Source: an uncultured Prevotella sp. (lineage in GTDB: Bacteria > Bacteroidota > Bacteroidia > Bacteroidales > Bacteroidaceae). From it: DNA of 23,796 nucleotides. This document shows, one piece after another, positions 23,701 through 23,796 of this stretch; position 1 is the first letter of the stretch, and every line of letters begins with the position of its first letter. The notes beneath the pieces were generated by a model. The model saw only the letters and a program-made list of their open reading frames with translations, ran no database searches and was not told the DNA's origin. The position numbers and the translations under genes were made by a program. The DNA lies in NCBI GenBank assembly GCA_934281565.1, contig CAKQXI010000025.1, forward strand, positions 1-23,796, in the 5' to 3' direction.

Positions 23701-23796
23701 TTTTGCTCTAAGTTTGCAGAAACGAACGTTAAATAATCAAGGTAAAACTATGATAGTCAAAGACAGTTTCGTACCTTTGTTGTAAAAAGGTAGAAT
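23701..23796 (+). promoter_or_regulatory. Possible divergent promoter at the right edge
   Basis: TAAGTTTG (23709-23716) and TACCTTTG (23772-23779) on the plus strand fit the -7 element, each without a clear TTTG at the right distance. They suggest a gene reading rightwards beyond the window. No coding sequence is supported here. Confidence 0.3.

Overview
The window looks like a piece of a gut/oral Bacteroidales chromosome, most likely Prevotellaceae (Prevotella/Segatella). The grounds are a 729-residue type III glutamine synthetase, almost no Shine-Dalgarno sequences, the Bacteroidota promoter signature (TTTG, 19-20 nt, TAnnTTTG) in front of nearly every transcription unit, an AAA-ATPase/PD-(D/E)XK gene of a kind often multicopy in Prevotella, and an HU-HIG-like gene fragment. 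Species assignment is inference. All large genes are on the minus strand, so transcription runs from right to left.

Left part (1-8449): rplM (ribosomal protein L13) with a long structured 5' leader. Upstream of it lies a three-gene type I restriction-modification locus, hsdM-hsdS-hsdR (6054 to 704). hsdM and hsdS look intact. HsdR keeps the family fold but has lost the two lysines that define its nuclease and its Walker A site. Next is glnN with its own promoter and a clean intrinsic terminator.

Middle accessory region (8450-14988): an AbiE-type toxin-antitoxin pair whose promoter is covered by a 34-bp perfect palindrome, with two more long palindromes farther upstream. After it come two related cassettes flanking an AAA-ATPase/PD-(D/E)XK gene. 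Each cassette has a 117-bp repeat carrying a strong plus-strand promoter, then an unrelated small two-transmembrane protein gene, then a convergent minus-strand promoter repeat with 23-bp tandem units. Three copies of the minus-strand promoter are each followed, at the predicted start site, by a 56-62 nt long hairpin. I read these as candidate small structured RNAs. They are the least explained and most interesting signal here. A truncated HU-like fragment and a bidirectional terminator close the region.

Right part (14989-23700): a tight six-gene operon driven from one promoter near 23.68 kb: two tandem FAD-dependent phytoene-desaturase-like oxidoreductases, a secreted alpha/beta hydrolase, an MMPL/RND exporter fused to a decayed acyltransferase and a methyltransferase-like tail, an acyl carrier protein and an AMP-ligase. 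This gene set resembles the loading, export and tailoring part of Bacteroidota aryl-polyene/flexirubin-type clusters. No ketosynthase is visible in the window; any condensing enzymes would have to lie beyond the right edge or elsewhere.
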